Assembly: GCF_003315205.1 (NCBI RefSeq)
Contig: NZ_QNRR01000011.1
Coordinates: forward strand, 174,773-238,772
Reading direction: 5' to 3'
Length of the DNA stretch: 64,000 nt
Source of the DNA: Roseimicrobium gellanilyticum
Lineage (GTDB): Bacteria; Verrucomicrobiota; Verrucomicrobiia; Verrucomicrobiales; Verrucomicrobiaceae
Shown: positions 44,355 to 54,268 of the stretch, piece after piece
Layout of the letters: the number at the start of each line of letters is the position of its first letter
Numbering within the stretch: position 1 is the first letter of the stretch
Position numbers and translations under genes: made by a program
The notes under the pieces: model-generated
The model's database searches: none
Told to the model about the DNA's origin: nothing
What the model saw: only the letters and a program-made list of their open reading frames with translations

Positions 44355-44428
44355 TGGCTACCGCGTAAGGATTCGAACCTTAACTGGGGGAGTCAGAATC
44401 CCACGTGCTACCGTTACACTACGCGGCA
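44355..44428 (-). tRNA. tRNA-Gln (anticodon CUG)
   Basis: On the minus strand: acceptor TGCCGCG / CGCGGTA, D-arm with AACGGTA loop, anticodon loop TTCTGAC (CTG), T-arm TAAGG/CCTTA with loop TTCGAAT, discriminator G and encoded CCA. The outermost anticodon-stem pair is a T-C mismatch. Acceptor, D and T arms match the second tRNA-Gln at 48272 almost exactly. Confidence 0.95.
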
Positions 44429-44544
44429 ATCGGCTGGACGGTGAGCATAACGAATCCCGCGCCGTGTGCAACTGCGGCGTGCAATTTCAGTGGCTGTTCC
44501 GGTGTACCCTTCCCGGACAACCTCCTTCCTGTCCCATTTCTCTC

Positions 44545-45750
44545 ATGCTGAACCTCTCCTTTCGCACGGGCTTATCCCTCCTCGCCTGCCTTTTGACCCT
44601 GCCGGCTGCCTCTGGCCAGGATGGTCCAGCTCCCCTCCTGCCACGCGGCTGGAACCCCAAAGATGCGGGAGACCGGGTCATGAAGGGGCTGGTCAACACC
44701 ACCGCGCCGCGTGTGAAGGGTGCTCATGACGCAGGCATGGTGCTGGCGAGGGACCGGGCCTGGATCGTGGCCGAGGCCAATGATGTGCGCTCCGGAGAGG
44801 CGGCCAAGTGGCCCTATGTGTACGTGACGCTCTCGATCGTGAATCTGAAGACGATGGAGGTGGAGAAGATCATCGACTTCGCCCGGGGGGAGCAGGTCTA
44901 TGAGAACGAAACGCTGCCCATTGGCGCCTGCTTTGTACCGCGCATCATTCAAAAGGACGAGAACACGCTGCGCTGCTACTTCGCCAGCGAGTCGCCCGGT
45001 GAGCGCCAGTCCCAGATGTGGTACACGGACTTCGACATGGAGCGCATGAGCTTCAGCAATCGCATCGACAAGGTGAAACTGAAGACCGCCAGCGGCACCC
45101 ATGACATGCAGCCACAGCATTTCTATGAGGACGCGGTGGCGGCAGGCTTCAAACATCCAGCCCAAGACTTCGGCCTCTATATCTTCGACAACTTCAAGAC
45201 AGTCGGGGGCAGGACGTATGTCACGCTGAACAACTACCCCATCTGCCAGAATGCGCTGGCCCTGGTGCATCCCTCGCTGGATACCTTTGAGGTGTTGGGA
45301 CACTTCCATGAGCCTACGGACCTGAAACTCTCCGAGTCTGCGGCTCATATGCTGCCTGATGGCACGTGGCTGGCGATCTGCCGACAGGAGGGCGGCAATC
45401 GGAACTATACTTTCACCACCAGTGTGGATGGCAAGAAGTGGACCGTGAATGAGGAGCGGCCCTTTGTGACCAATGGCGCCAGCTCAAAACCCACACTGGA
45501 TAAGTTCGGCGATGTCTACTACCTCGGCTGGCAGGAAGGCACACGCATCGATAACGTAAGCCGTTCCGTCTTCAATGTGGAAGTCTCCAAGGATGGAAAG
45601 CAGTGGACGAGGAAATACCGCTTCGAAACGACGAAGTCTTTTCAGTATCCGGTCTTTGCTGAATACGGTGGGAAGCTCTACGTGGCTGTCACCCAGGGTG
45701 AGACATCGACGGACCGGAAGGAAAAGATCATGTTCGGCCTGCTAGAATAG
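44545..45750 (+). CDS. Secreted BNR/sialidase-like beta-propeller protein
   Basis: A 401-residue protein with a signal peptide (cleavage near ASG-Q). The mature part looks like a beta-propeller of exo-sialidase or glycosidase type, with repeated strand patterns such as NYTFTTSVDGKKWTVNEE and VEVSKDGKQWTRKY, which resemble Asp-box (S-x-D-x-G-x-x-W) blades. No catalytic sialidase triad can be identified with certainty. Likely carbohydrate-related, but could be a non-catalytic binding propeller. The ATG at 44545 precedes the signal peptide; the frame is open to 44464. Convergent with the DUF5916 gene, 18 bp apart. Confidence 0.7.
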   Translation: MLNLSFRTGLSLLACLLTLPAASGQDGPAPLLPRGWNPKDAGDRVMKGLVNTTAPRVKGAHDAGMVLARDRAWIVAEANDVRSGEAAKWPYVYVTLSIVNLKTMEVEKIIDFARGEQVYENETLPIGACFVPRIIQKDENTLRCYFASESPGERQSQMWYTDFDMERMSFSNRIDKVKLKTASGTHDMQPQHFYEDAVAAGFKHPAQDFGLYIFDNFKTVGGRTYVTLNNYPICQNALALVHPSLDTFEVLGHFHEPTDLKLSESAAHMLPDGTWLAICRQEGGNRNYTFTTSVDGKKWTVNEERPFVTNGASSKPTLDKFGDVYYLGWQEGTRIDNVSRSVFNVEVSKDGKQWTRKYRFETTKSFQYPVFAEYGGKLYVAVTQGETSTDRKEKIMFGLLE

Positions 45751-45768
45751 GCGACACGCGCCTTTCGA

Positions 45769-47988
45769 TCAGAACCGCCACGTCACGCCTGCCTTCAATG
45801 CGGCCTCCGAGCCCACACGGCGCAGGCGGTTGCGCTCTTCCACGACATAGCCCTGGTTCAGCACGAGGTACACGTCCGTGCCGGGGCGCACGGTCCAGCG
45901 GATGCGGCTGTTGACTCCGAAGCTGTCCGATTCGTTGTCATACTGGGCGAGGGTGTTCCACGAAAGACGTGGAGAGAAGGCCAGATTGAGATTCACGGAA
46001 GCGAGGCGTGTGGTGAATTCTCCCTGCGGAAGATCGACGGCCTGCTCGGCATAGGAGAGACCAAGATGGAGATACGGGGAGGGGCGATACTCCAAGCCCA
46101 CGTTCCATGCGATGATGTCTCCATTCAAGAATTCGCCGATTTCCATGCCCATGTTTGGCGCGATTACGCGTGAGGGAGCGCCTTCGTATTCCATCTGCAC
46201 ACTTTGGAACTTGTAATCGCCCACAGGCACCACCACGCCGGGTTGAATCTCGAAGGGCTCGAAAAATTGCTCCTCCTTCAAACTAAGCCAGACGGACAAT
46301 TCTGCGCCACTGTCCCAGCCCCATTCCAAGCCAGGCAATGAGATATCCGCTGTCTCGATCTCCCCATCCAGACGGGTGATGATGATGGGCAGCACCTCCA
46401 GCTCGAAGGTGCGCAGACCGCCTCTGTTGATCTGCCACTGGTAGGTGGCGACGAAGTAGTACTCCCGCACACCTTGTCGCGCGAGGTAGCCCATGGCAGG
46501 ATAAAATCCCCCATCAATCTGCGCGAAGATGCCATAGAGATACCAAGGCTGATTCGTGTAGCCAAACGTGCCGCCAAAGGTGGTACCCGTGCCCATGTCC
46601 GTGGTGTCGCTTCCAATGAGCCACGCCTGCAGGTCGAAGTTCTTGTCCCCCATGAAGGTGGACGTACGCCATTGGTAGTCGAGACCCAGCACTGTGTTGT
46701 CGCCGTTTGAGTACGGATCACCATGCGTGATGATGGCGCCCAAGGTGTGATCCGCAGCGAGTTCGCGTGTCACGCGCGCCACGAGGAGATTCTTCTCGTC
46801 GATGCCATCGTGCGAGTCCTGCTGCACATCCAGTATGCCGATGGTGTATGGCCCGGCGCGTCCCGTGAACTTCGCACCCACGAGAATATCCACCGGTTCC
46901 CCCTCCGCACTACGCCCGATGGTACGCGAGAAGAAGGGCATCATCAGCGCGGTGCCGTACGGGAAGCTAAAGTACGGCGCATCTCGCAGGAAGAAGTCGC
47001 GCTTCTCAGGGAAGAACAGCGGGAAGCGTGTGAGATTGATTTGCCGGTCGTCCACCTCTGCCTCGGCGAAGTCGGTATTCACGGTGAGCGTGGCGGTGAG
47101 CGCGGGTGTGATGAGCCAGTTCGCATCGAAGCCGGCGCGCAGTTCCGTGGAGCCCTCACCATCTACTTCATCGAGATGGCGGAACACGGTATACGGCTTC
47201 AGCTCAATACCCAGTCCCTGATTGAGCCCGCTCATGCCCTCGATCCGTGCAATGTCATCCAGCCAGTCGCCTTCGCGTGACTGCGAAGGCTGGGTCCAGC
47301 GGATCATCTCCTCTTTCCTGCGGATCACACGCTGCACATTCACGCCCCACGAATCCTTTGCCGGATCAAAGCTGAGCGTGCTGAAGGGGATGCGAAGCTC
47401 TGCGGTCCATCCCTCCGCATCGCGCTGCGCGCGTGCATCCCAAATGCCATCCCACTCCTTCGCTGTGGAACCGCCGTGCTCGATGCGGCCGTCGGTCATG
47501 GCCCCGAGTGGATTGACGGCGAAGAGAAATCCGTCACGCTCCCGACCGAACGGATCCAGAGCCACCTGCACATGGTCGTCCGCAGGGAAGGACTCTTCCT
47601 CGAAGGAGTCACGCTGCAGGTCCCGCGCGGTGATGCGATCGGGTTCCCTATCGTGGCAGCGGATGGCCACATACAAATAGCGTCCATCGTGGGCAAATTT
47701 CACTACCGTCCCCTCGCTGGGTATCGCACCTTCCTTGGGGAAGACTTGGGTGAAGGCGCTGACGGTCTCCGCCTTTTCCCAGCAAGGATCGCTCAATACA
47801 CCATCAAGCTCTGGTGGCGTCAGCCCGTCTTTCAACTCAAGCGTTCTGACGCTCGGGGTCTCCGCGTGCAGGCACTCCAAGCCCAACAGGAAACCGCAAA
47901 AGACGAGGAAGTGCTGACGAAGGAAGGAAATCACCAGGAAAATGAAGTCGGAATGTCTCTCTGAAGAAAACAGCGAACACCTCCGCAC
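45769..47988 (-). CDS. DUF5916 outer-membrane protein with CBM9-like domain
   Basis: A 739-residue secreted protein with an N-terminal hydrophobic segment (VISFLRQHFLVFCGFLLG). Residues ~50-240 resemble carbohydrate-binding family 9 (ELDGVLSDPCWEKAE, DHVQVALDPFGRERDGFLFAVNPLGA, WTAELRIPFSTL). The remaining ~480 residues are rich in alternating aromatic/polar strands ending in a terminal Phe (AGVTWRF), which fits the DUF5916 outer-membrane beta-barrel with C-terminal insertion signal. Role unknown; glycan uptake or surface binding is plausible. Start GTG at 47988 gives a long N-region; a later start in the hydrophobic segment is possible. Confidence 0.8.
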   Translation of the reverse strand: MRRCSLFSSERHSDFIFLVISFLRQHFLVFCGFLLGLECLHAETPSVRTLELKDGLTPPELDGVLSDPCWEKAETVSAFTQVFPKEGAIPSEGTVVKFAHDGRYLYVAIRCHDREPDRITARDLQRDSFEEESFPADDHVQVALDPFGRERDGFLFAVNPLGAMTDGRIEHGGSTAKEWDGIWDARAQRDAEGWTAELRIPFSTLSFDPAKDSWGVNVQRVIRRKEEMIRWTQPSQSREGDWLDDIARIEGMSGLNQGLGIELKPYTVFRHLDEVDGEGSTELRAGFDANWLITPALTATLTVNTDFAEAEVDDRQINLTRFPLFFPEKRDFFLRDAPYFSFPYGTALMMPFFSRTIGRSAEGEPVDILVGAKFTGRAGPYTIGILDVQQDSHDGIDEKNLLVARVTRELAADHTLGAIITHGDPYSNGDNTVLGLDYQWRTSTFMGDKNFDLQAWLIGSDTTDMGTGTTFGGTFGYTNQPWYLYGIFAQIDGGFYPAMGYLARQGVREYYFVATYQWQINRGGLRTFELEVLPIIITRLDGEIETADISLPGLEWGWDSGAELSVWLSLKEEQFFEPFEIQPGVVVPVGDYKFQSVQMEYEGAPSRVIAPNMGMEIGEFLNGDIIAWNVGLEYRPSPYLHLGLSYAEQAVDLPQGEFTTRLASVNLNLAFSPRLSWNTLAQYDNESDSFGVNSRIRWTVRPGTDVYLVLNQGYVVEERNRLRRVGSEAALKAGVTWRF

Positions 47989-48271
47989 CGGGTCAGGAAT
48001 ACAGCGCGCGACTCAAACGAGTCGCGTCATCGTGGATTGATGTTGAGTCTTTTAGGGGCAGAACTCTTGAGCACGGAGTTCCGAGAAGAGCCACCTTTAT
48101 TGCGACAACATCTCAACAGCAACCCAAAAGATGGGCTTAATGAGACAAATTCTCGTTAGTGGACATTTTTTGTTCCTCGCAAAGACGCTGGCTCGGTCAC
48201 GAGCCTCCAAGCCACGCGTCGCCCATGCTGCGAGGACGCCCCGCCACTCGATGCCTCTCTCGGCTTCAAAG
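47989..48271. other. Gene-free stretch between DUF5916 gene and tRNA-Gln
   Basis: About 280 bp that should hold the promoter of the DUF5916 gene (minus strand) and the 3' end of tRNA-Gln(UUG). No repeat, gene or clear terminator recognised. Confidence 0.4.
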
Positions 48272-48345
48272 TGGCTACCGCGTAAGGATTCGAACCTTAA
48301 CAAAGAGAACCAAAATCTCTTGTGCTACCGTTACACCACGCGGCA
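48272..48345 (-). tRNA. tRNA-Gln (anticodon UUG)
   Basis: On the minus strand: acceptor TGCCGCG / CGCGGTA, D-arm, anticodon stem AGAGA/TCTCT with loop TTTTGGT (TTG), T-arm TAAGG/CCTTA with TTCGAAT, discriminator G and encoded CCA. It differs from the tRNA-Gln at 44355 mainly in the anticodon arm and variable loop. Confidence 0.96.
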
Positions 48346-48427
48346 ATTGGGAAAAAGGAGGGCCAAATTACCCGGTTCGCCCCGGCGTGCAAGGGGAATC
48401 GACCACTGGAAAGCGTATCGACAGAGC

Positions 48428-49789
48428 TCAATCCCGCAATGCCTGCGCAGGCTCGACCTTGGCGGCGAGCCAAGCGGGAATGACGGAGGCCAGGGAGCTG
48501 AGGAGGAAGGCGCTGCCACAGATGAAAGCCACATCATTCGGAAGGACTTTGGCAGGCAGGTCGATGAGGCCATAGATGTCCGGATTGAACATGTCCATGC
48601 CCAGCATCTTCCCGAGTCCGTTCTTGATCGTATTGATGTTGCTGGCGATCAGGATGCCCAGCCCCAGGCCGAGCACGGCGCCTGCGGCTCCTACAATCAT
48701 CCCCTGGATGATGAAGACAGACATGGTCTGCCCCACACGCGAGCCCAGTGCGGCCACGATGCCGATCTCGCGGCGCTTCTGCACGGTCACGGTGATCATC
48801 GTATTCATCACGCAGAACGCGGCCACAATCATGATGAAGAAGAGAATCACGTACATCATCAAGAGTTCCGTCTGCACCGCGCTGAAGAGCGCCTGATGCG
48901 CCTCCGTCCAGGTGTAGGCATCCCAACTGGGAGGGATGACTTTGGACTCCAGCAACTGGTTTCGAATCACCGCCGCCTGGTAGGGATCGCTCAACTCGAT
49001 GCCGATGCTTGAAATGCCGTCGCCGAGGTCGCGAGCTTCCTGTGCCACTACGAGGGACACAATGGCCAGCGGTACCTTGCTGGAATCTTGAAACTGCGGC
49101 GGCTCGATGATGCCGGTGATGGTCAACTCTTCGGGCAGGGTCAGTTCCTTCAGTTTCTCGTACGCGGCCTTCTTCTGGTCCTCGGGCAGGTCATCGATCT
49201 GGCGGCTCAGATTCATCACCTCCTTGAGATTGGAAGGCGCATACGCCGTGATGGTGTCACCCACTTTAAGTCCCCAGGGATCGGCCAGCCTATGATCCAG
49301 CACAATGCTGCTGCCCGAGAGATCCATGGAGCCACCTCCTTCCTCCTTCTTTCGCATGAACTGAGCATGCTTTTCGGCAAGACGATTGCCGTCCTCATTG
49401 CTCAGGCCCCACATGGCGGTGATGGAGGTGCCGGACTCGGACTCCACCAGCAGCAGGCCGCGCACCATGGGCGTGGCACTGACGACACCGGGGGTCTTCT
49501 TGATCTGTTCCAGAATCTCACGCCAGGGCTTGTCTTCCGCATCCTTCGGGCGCTGCTTGGAATCCAGCATCGAAGTGCCGTACCGATCCGCAGCCTCGAT
49601 GTGCGTCTCGTAGCCCGCCGCCAGCTCCTTCATTTGCGCGTGGAACCCGGCCATGACGGCAATCACCACAATGAGCAATGCCACCCCGAGGCTCACGCCC
49701 AGAATGGAAATCACCGTGATGACGGACACAAAGGTCCGCTTCGGCCGCAGGTAGCGGAGCGCAAGGTAGAGGCTGAAGTTTTTCGTCAC
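48428..49789 (-). CDS. LolC/LolE-type lipoprotein-releasing ABC permease
   Basis: A 453-residue inner-membrane permease of the FtsX/LolCE type, which extracts lipoproteins from the inner membrane for transport to the outer membrane. It has one N-terminal helix (VITVISILGVSLGVALLIVVIAVMAGF), a large periplasmic domain (~60-290) and three C-terminal helices with the typical VQKRREIGIVAALGSRVGQTMSVFIIQG loop. The start GTG at 49789 fits the conserved opening (NFSLYLALRYLRPKR) and avoids overlap with the HAD gene. The ATPase partner LolD is not next to it. Subunit C versus E cannot be decided. Confidence 0.88.
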   Translation of the reverse strand: MTKNFSLYLALRYLRPKRTFVSVITVISILGVSLGVALLIVVIAVMAGFHAQMKELAAGYETHIEAADRYGTSMLDSKQRPKDAEDKPWREILEQIKKTPGVVSATPMVRGLLLVESESGTSITAMWGLSNEDGNRLAEKHAQFMRKKEEGGGSMDLSGSSIVLDHRLADPWGLKVGDTITAYAPSNLKEVMNLSRQIDDLPEDQKKAAYEKLKELTLPEELTITGIIEPPQFQDSSKVPLAIVSLVVAQEARDLGDGISSIGIELSDPYQAAVIRNQLLESKVIPPSWDAYTWTEAHQALFSAVQTELLMMYVILFFIMIVAAFCVMNTMITVTVQKRREIGIVAALGSRVGQTMSVFIIQGMIVGAAGAVLGLGLGILIASNINTIKNGLGKMLGMDMFNPDIYGLIDLPAKVLPNDVAFICGSAFLLSSLASVIPAWLAAKVEPAQALRD

Positions 49790-49862
49790 GCAGAAAAGGG
49801 CACCTTGGGGGCGGCGCAGTGTGAACGGGAGGCGGACGAATGCAACCGCCGTTCCACGCCCC

Positions 49863-50534
49863 TCAGACAAACAGGTCCGGCACCGTGAACTCCTCCAGCG
49901 AGCGATGATGCTTCCACGCCCCGTCAAAGGCGAGGTGCTTCGTCACCTCACAGGGCACGACGATGCAGCGCATGCCGGCGGCATGGGCGGCACGCATGCC
50001 ATTGAGCGAATCCTCCAGCACAATCGCTTCCGCAGGCTCCACGTTGAGGGCCGCTGCCGCGTGCAGAAAGAGGCTCGGGTCGGGCTTGGCCTTGCCCGTA
50101 TCCTCCAGACAACTCACGTGGCTGAAGAAGGGCCGCAAATCCAGCCGGTCAATCCAGCCATCCACCCAGCGGTGGCTGGAGCTACTGGCCACGGCACAGA
50201 CGAGGCCGTGCTCCTGAGCCTCGCGCAGGCGATCACGCACGCCGGGCATGGGCTGCTTGTCCGCCAGGATCTCGTTCACCCGCTTGCGACGGGTATCCGT
50301 CAGAGCCGGCCAATCGAGGGTACGCCCCACGAACTGCTCCAGCTCCACCTGCGGATCATAGTGGCCGAAGTCACTGCCCACGCACTGCGCCCAAGTCTCA
50401 AGGGTCAGCGGAAATCCATGCGCCGCGTACATCTCCCGCCACGCATCATAGATAGCCACCTCGGTATCGAGGATCAGCCCGTCGAAATCAAAAATCAAGG
50501 CGCGCACGCCGCCTTTCGCTGCCGGTAGTGCCAT
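49863..50534 (-). CDS. HAD-superfamily phosphatase (beta-phosphoglucomutase-like)
   Basis: A 223-residue cytosolic HAD phosphatase. Motif I FDFDGLILDTE has the nucleophile Asp16 and acid Asp18, the helical cap covers about 30-90, motif II Ser lies in VASSSSHRW, motif III Lys in GKAKPDPSLF and motif IV acidic residues in IVLEDSLNGMRAA. This is the CbbY/phosphoglucomutase-like/GS1 branch acting on small sugar phosphates or similar. The ATG at 50534 gives the standard start; the frame upstream to 50834 is unconserved. 73 bp before the LolC/E start, same strand. Confidence 0.9.
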   Translation of the reverse strand: MALPAAKGGVRALIFDFDGLILDTEVAIYDAWREMYAAHGFPLTLETWAQCVGSDFGHYDPQVELEQFVGRTLDWPALTDTRRKRVNEILADKQPMPGVRDRLREAQEHGLVCAVASSSSHRWVDGWIDRLDLRPFFSHVSCLEDTGKAKPDPSLFLHAAAALNVEPAEAIVLEDSLNGMRAAHAAGMRCIVVPCEVTKHLAFDGAWKHHRSLEEFTVPDLFV

Positions 50535-50605
50535 GGGGGCGGGCAAGGTCGGGGCAGTGGGAGCGATTTGCAAGTGGTGGATGGTCCGGTTGGGGCGAAC
50601 TCCTT

Positions 50606-51034
50606 TCAGCCCCTCTGATTGATTCCTTGCATGATTTGCAGTAGGGGGCTCTGAATAGCTAATGCAACGATGACCCAGTGGAAGATGAGAAAGAGAATGA
50701 CCAAGGCCGCGAACACCTGGGCCCAAAGCGTCTTGCGAAACAGCACATAGGTCACGCAGGTCGAAACAGGCACGACAATCATCAGGGCATAAGGCAACAT
50801 CCACCCGCCCAACCTGCTGTAAGAGATGACCCAATGGGTCAACGTGGGCAGCTTCCTCAGATCCCCGAGCATCTCCTCGAAGACTTTCACCATTTTGGGA
50901 ACTTGGAACACCGCCAGCAAGTTCCCAAACATCAGTGCAACCAGCACAAACATGACGATCAGCATCGTCATCAGCCGCAGTGCCTTTACTTCCTCCCGCA
51001 AAAGGGAAAAATCGGGATGGGAATCTTCGCTCAT
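50606..51034 (-). CDS. Small three-helix membrane protein, unknown function
   Basis: A 142-residue protein with a charged N-terminus (SHPDFSLLREEVKALR) and three hydrophobic segments (LIVMFVLVALMFGNLLAVF, MLPYALMIVVPVSTCVTYVLF, VFAALVILFLIFHWVIVALAI). The loop between helices 1 and 2 (VPKMVKVFEEMLGDLRKLP) is amphipathic. The pattern recalls small proteins related to GspF-like or uncharacterised inner-membrane proteins, but I cannot name a family. The ATG at 51034 is preferred over 51073. It precedes the HAD gene on the same strand, 71 bp apart. Confidence 0.65.
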   Translation of the reverse strand: MSEDSHPDFSLLREEVKALRLMTMLIVMFVLVALMFGNLLAVFQVPKMVKVFEEMLGDLRKLPTLTHWVISYSRLGGWMLPYALMIVVPVSTCVTYVLFRKTLWAQVFAALVILFLIFHWVIVALAIQSPLLQIMQGINQRG

Positions 51035-51073
51035 GTATGGGTCAGTCTGACCGGAATCAACGGCCTCCGTCAA

Positions 51074-51432
51074 GCTTCCCCCCTTGAGGTTTTTTCACGG
51101 TATCATGAGGCGAGGATGTTGCTGCTCCACCCCTGCTTGCCAGGTTCACAAAGTTGTCGCGGCGGCGCTGAGCGCGCTAGAACGTAAGCGCATTGATAAA
51201 GAAGCGATGCCGAAGGCCTTGGAGTGCGCGCAGCCCTGCTGCCGCTTTCCAGAGTCCACAGCCTGCTGTGACGATGCTGATACTCGCTCGTGGCGCTACG
51301 CGTCCGGAAAAGTTGGCGACTGCGTCGCGGTGGGTCGTGCAGCAGGCTGCACTTTAGAAAAGCGGCAGCAGGGCTGCACGCACTCCAAGGACGCTTCGCG
51401 TCACAACATCAAATCTGTCGCGCAGGTCACGA
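51074..51432. repeat. Intergenic stretch with a long inverted-repeat element
   Basis: About 360 bp without a gene. It holds a near-perfect inverted repeat: 51219-51248 and 51359-51388 (30 bp arms, 29 matches). Inside lies a second inverted pair around CAGCCTGCTG (51257-51270 and 51337-51352). Weaker symmetry continues outside the arms. Total about 170 bp, able to fold into one long hairpin. No coding sequence inside, no clear target duplication seen. It resembles a MITE or REP/BIME-type element. Confidence 0.8.
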
Positions 51433-53601
51433 CTACGCTTCCGCCTTCGGCTCCAGCACCTTCATCAACGCCTCCACCGTGGTCACCGGTGCCTGGCAGG
51501 CGCGGTTGCGGCAGACGTAGACGGCGGCCTTGCCACCCACGGGCTTCATCGCGCCGAGAGCTTCGTTCTTCATGGAGAGGAACTGCTGACCTTCGCCACC
51601 ATCGGCATGGAGGATGACGGCGTGGGGCAGGTAGCGTTTGCGCACTTCGGCGGCGAGGGCATCAAAGCCTGCGTCGCCGGGAGTACCGGCGAGCACGATT
51701 TCCATTTCACCGTGCTGCATGAAATCCAGAGCGGACACCATGACGGGCACGCTGAAGGGTGACTTGGAAAGGCTGTGGCCGAAGAGCTTCAGGATCTTCT
51801 CCGCCGACGTGCGGCAGGTATCATCCGCCAGCATCTTGCCGAGGCGGAGGAGATTGAGCGCGGCCACGCTGTTGGGTGAAGGCTCGGCGCTGTCGTAGTC
51901 CTCCTTCACCTGGAGCACGGAGTTCGGGATGGTCTTGCTCACGCTGAAATAACCACCCTTCTCGGGGTCGCCGCATTTCGCCTCGAACTCATCCTGCAAG
52001 GTCGTCGCCCACTTCAGCCATTTGATTTCAAAGCTGGCCTCATACAGGTCCAGCAGGCCCTGGATGAGCATGGCGTAGTCTGGGGCGAATGCCGGGACGG
52101 TGGAGCTGCCTTCCCGCCAGCTCCGGCGCAGTTCGCGACCGTTGTTGGAGAGCTTGTCGTAGATGAACTGCGCACACTTCTTCGCGGACTCCAGGTGTGC
52201 CTTGTCGCCGAGCACGTTCGAGGCCTTTGCGAGACCGGAGATCATGAGGCCGTTCCATGCGGTGAGCACCTTGTCATCGAGATGGGGGTGCTGGCGTTTG
52301 CCGCGTGATTCCAGCAGCACCTTGATGCCACGCGTGATGATGTCTTCCACCTTCTCCGGCTCCAGCTTGAAGAATTCCGCCGTCTTCTTCACGGTGTAAG
52401 CTCGGAAGAGCGTGTTTGTTCCCGTGAGCTCACCGTGCGGATCGCTTTCCGGGCGCGCATTGCCATCGCGACGAGCACCGAAAGCATAGCGGAAGATGCT
52501 TCCTTCCTCCTTGCCCAGCCGTTCGTCGATCTCGGCGGCCTTCCAGACATAGAAGAAACCTTCGCGCTTCTCCGTGCGCGTGTCGTCGATGTAGCTGTCC
52601 GCATCTTCAGCGGAGTAATAACCACCCTCGGGATGACGCAGTTCGCGATTGCAGTAGGTGATGATACCCTTCGCCACTTCCACGAAGTAGCCCATCCCAA
52701 GATGCTGATACCCCTCAAGGTACGCGGTGAGGAGCTGCCCCTGGTCGTAGAGCATCTTCTCATAGTGCGGGATGTGCCAGTAGCCATCCACGCTGTAGCG
52801 GTGGAAGCCACCACCAAGCTGGTCATGCATGCCCCCCTTGGCCATGTGGGTCAGCGTGGTCTTTGCCATCGCCCCGGCCCAGCTTGCATCGCTCTCCTCC
52901 TTCTTGGAGTCGAGATACTCCTTCAGACGCCACAACACCAGCAAGGTGGAAGGGCGCGGAAACTTCGGTGCGCCGCTGAAGCCGCCCTCGTGATAGTCAA
53001 AGGAGCCTGCGATGTCGTCATAGAGCTTCTTTGCCACTTCATCAAACGCGGCCTCATGATGACGCTGCTCGTCATCGAGATGTTCCTGCAGCTTCTGCAT
53101 GGAGACAGCGCTGCGCTCCAGCACGCCTTCACGCTCATCTTTCCATACCTCAGCAATCTTGAGGCAGAGTGATTTGAACCCCATGCGGCCGGCGCGATCC
53201 TCCGGCGGGAAATAGGTGCCCGCGAAGAAGGGCTTCAGCTCAGGAGTGAGCCACACACTCAAAGGCCAGCCGCCCCCGCCATTCACCGCCTGGGCATAGG
53301 TCATGTAGGTGAGGTCCACGTCCGGACGCTCCTCACGGTCCACCTTCACACAGATGAACTGCTCATTGAGCACGGCCGCGATCTCCTCGCTCTCGAAGGA
53401 CTCGCGTTCCATCACATGGCACCAGTGGCAGGTGGAGTAGCCGATGCTCAGAAAGATGGGCTTCTCTTCCTTCCGCGCACGCTCAAACGCCGCCTCGCCC
53501 CACGGCAGCCAATCCACCGGATTGTGGGCATGCTGGAGCAGATAAGGCGATGTCTCCTTCGCCAGCGCGTTCGTGTGCTTCTTTTCCTGACCTTCGGGCA
53601 T
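51433..53601 (-). CDS. YyaL/SSP411-type thioredoxin-domain protein
   Basis: A 722-residue cytosolic protein. The N-terminus is the hallmark of the family ([18 protein letters not shown]), followed by a thioredoxin-like domain with Cys58-His-Trp-Cys61 in [14 protein letters not shown] and [10 protein letters not shown]. From about residue 190 follows an (alpha/alpha)6-barrel-like domain related to glycoside-type epimerases ([24 protein letters not shown]). A molecular role is not established for the bacterial family. The ATG at 53601 is chosen because conserved sequence starts right after; the frame is open to 53781 and would overlap the next gene. Confidence 0.9.
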   Translation of the reverse strand: MPEGQEKKHTNALAKETSPYLLQHAHNPVDWLPWGEAAFERARKEEKPIFLSIGYSTCHWCHVMERESFESEEIAAVLNEQFICVKVDREERPDVDLTYMTYAQAVNGGGGWPLSVWLTPELKPFFAGTYFPPEDRAGRMGFKSLCLKIAEVWKDEREGVLERSAVSMQKLQEHLDDEQRHHEAAFDEVAKKLYDDIAGSFDYHEGGFSGAPKFPRPSTLLVLWRLKEYLDSKKEESDASWAGAMAKTTLTHMAKGGMHDQLGGGFHRYSVDGYWHIPHYEKMLYDQGQLLTAYLEGYQHLGMGYFVEVAKGIITYCNRELRHPEGGYYSAEDADSYIDDTRTEKREGFFYVWKAAEIDERLGKEEGSIFRYAFGARRDGNARPESDPHGELTGTNTLFRAYTVKKTAEFFKLEPEKVEDIITRGIKVLLESRGKRQHPHLDDKVLTAWNGLMISGLAKASNVLGDKAHLESAKKCAQFIYDKLSNNGRELRRSWREGSSTVPAFAPDYAMLIQGLLDLYEASFEIKWLKWATTLQDEFEAKCGDPEKGGYFSVSKTIPNSVLQVKEDYDSAEPSPNSVAALNLLRLGKMLADDTCRTSAEKILKLFGHSLSKSPFSVPVMVSALDFMQHGEMEIVLAGTPGDAGFDALAAEVRKRYLPHAVILHADGGEGQQFLSMKNEALGAMKPVGGKAAVYVCRNRACQAPVTTVEALMKVLEPKAEA

Positions 53602-53653
53602 GCCGGAAGGTAGGCCACTCCCCGGCCAATGCAATTCCTTGCCTGCGGATGCT

Positions 53654-54226
53654 CTATTGGGGCACGTGAATGGTGTCCCCCGGCTGCACGGGCGTCTGGG
53701 CGGCCGGGCTGTCCACCCGTCGCAGGTCGATTTCCACGGCCTTGCCATTGCGCAACAGGCGCACGGCCTTGGCCTTGGCAAATTCCGTCAGGTCGCCCGC
53801 CGCCACGATGGCGCCGTGCACCGTCATACCCGGTGACATGGGGATTTTGCCCGGGGTTTTCACCTCCCCGCTCACGAAAACCACCTGGGTATTCGCATCG
53901 CGGTTCGGCGTCACCTGGATGGTGGGATTGGTGTAGATCTCGGCGGATTTGTAGGCGGACTGGATGTTCTGCTGCAACGTGGAAGGGCGCATGCCGGAGG
54001 CCTTCACCTGGCCGATGTAGGGCAGGTTGATGGTGCCATTGTCAGAGATGTCGTAGCTGTTGTTCACCACCACGATTTCTTCCGCGGGCACGCCGGAGAT
54101 TTTGATCACCACGCTGTCGCCGGCACGCAGGGCGGACTCGTTTCCCTGGGCAGCAGCGGAACCGGTAAAGCAGGCCACCACGACGAAAGTCGAGCAGGCG
54201 ATGATTTTTTTCAGATTCAGGATCAT
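53654..54226 (-). CDS. Wza-like polysaccharide export protein
   Basis: A 190-residue secreted protein: signal peptide (ending near SAAAQ), a Poly_export domain at ~30-115 ([40 protein letters not shown]) and an SLBB-type beta-grasp domain at ~118-190 ([26 protein letters not shown]). It is shorter than E. coli Wza (about 380 residues) and lacks the outer-membrane helix and lipobox, so it is a minimal periplasmic form that would need a separate outer-membrane channel. It lies 42 bp downstream of the Wzc-like kinase gene and is the last gene of that unit. Confidence 0.87.
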   Translation of the reverse strand: MILNLKKIIACSTFVVVACFTGSAAAQGNESALRAGDSVVIKISGVPAEEIVVVNNSYDISDNGTINLPYIGQVKASGMRPSTLQQNIQSAYKSAEIYTNPTIQVTPNRDANTQVVFVSGEVKTPGKIPMSPGMTVHGAIVAAGDLTEFAKAKAVRLLRNGKAVEIDLRRVDSPAAQTPVQPGDTIHVPQ

Positions 54227-54268
54227 GGATGAATGGAGCATCAGGGTTCCTTGGAGAGCGTTCTCGAA

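Noticed and set aside
48131..49012. 293-codon plus-strand frame across tRNA-Gln and LolC/E gene
   Set aside because: Runs through a tRNA gene and antisense to a conserved permease.
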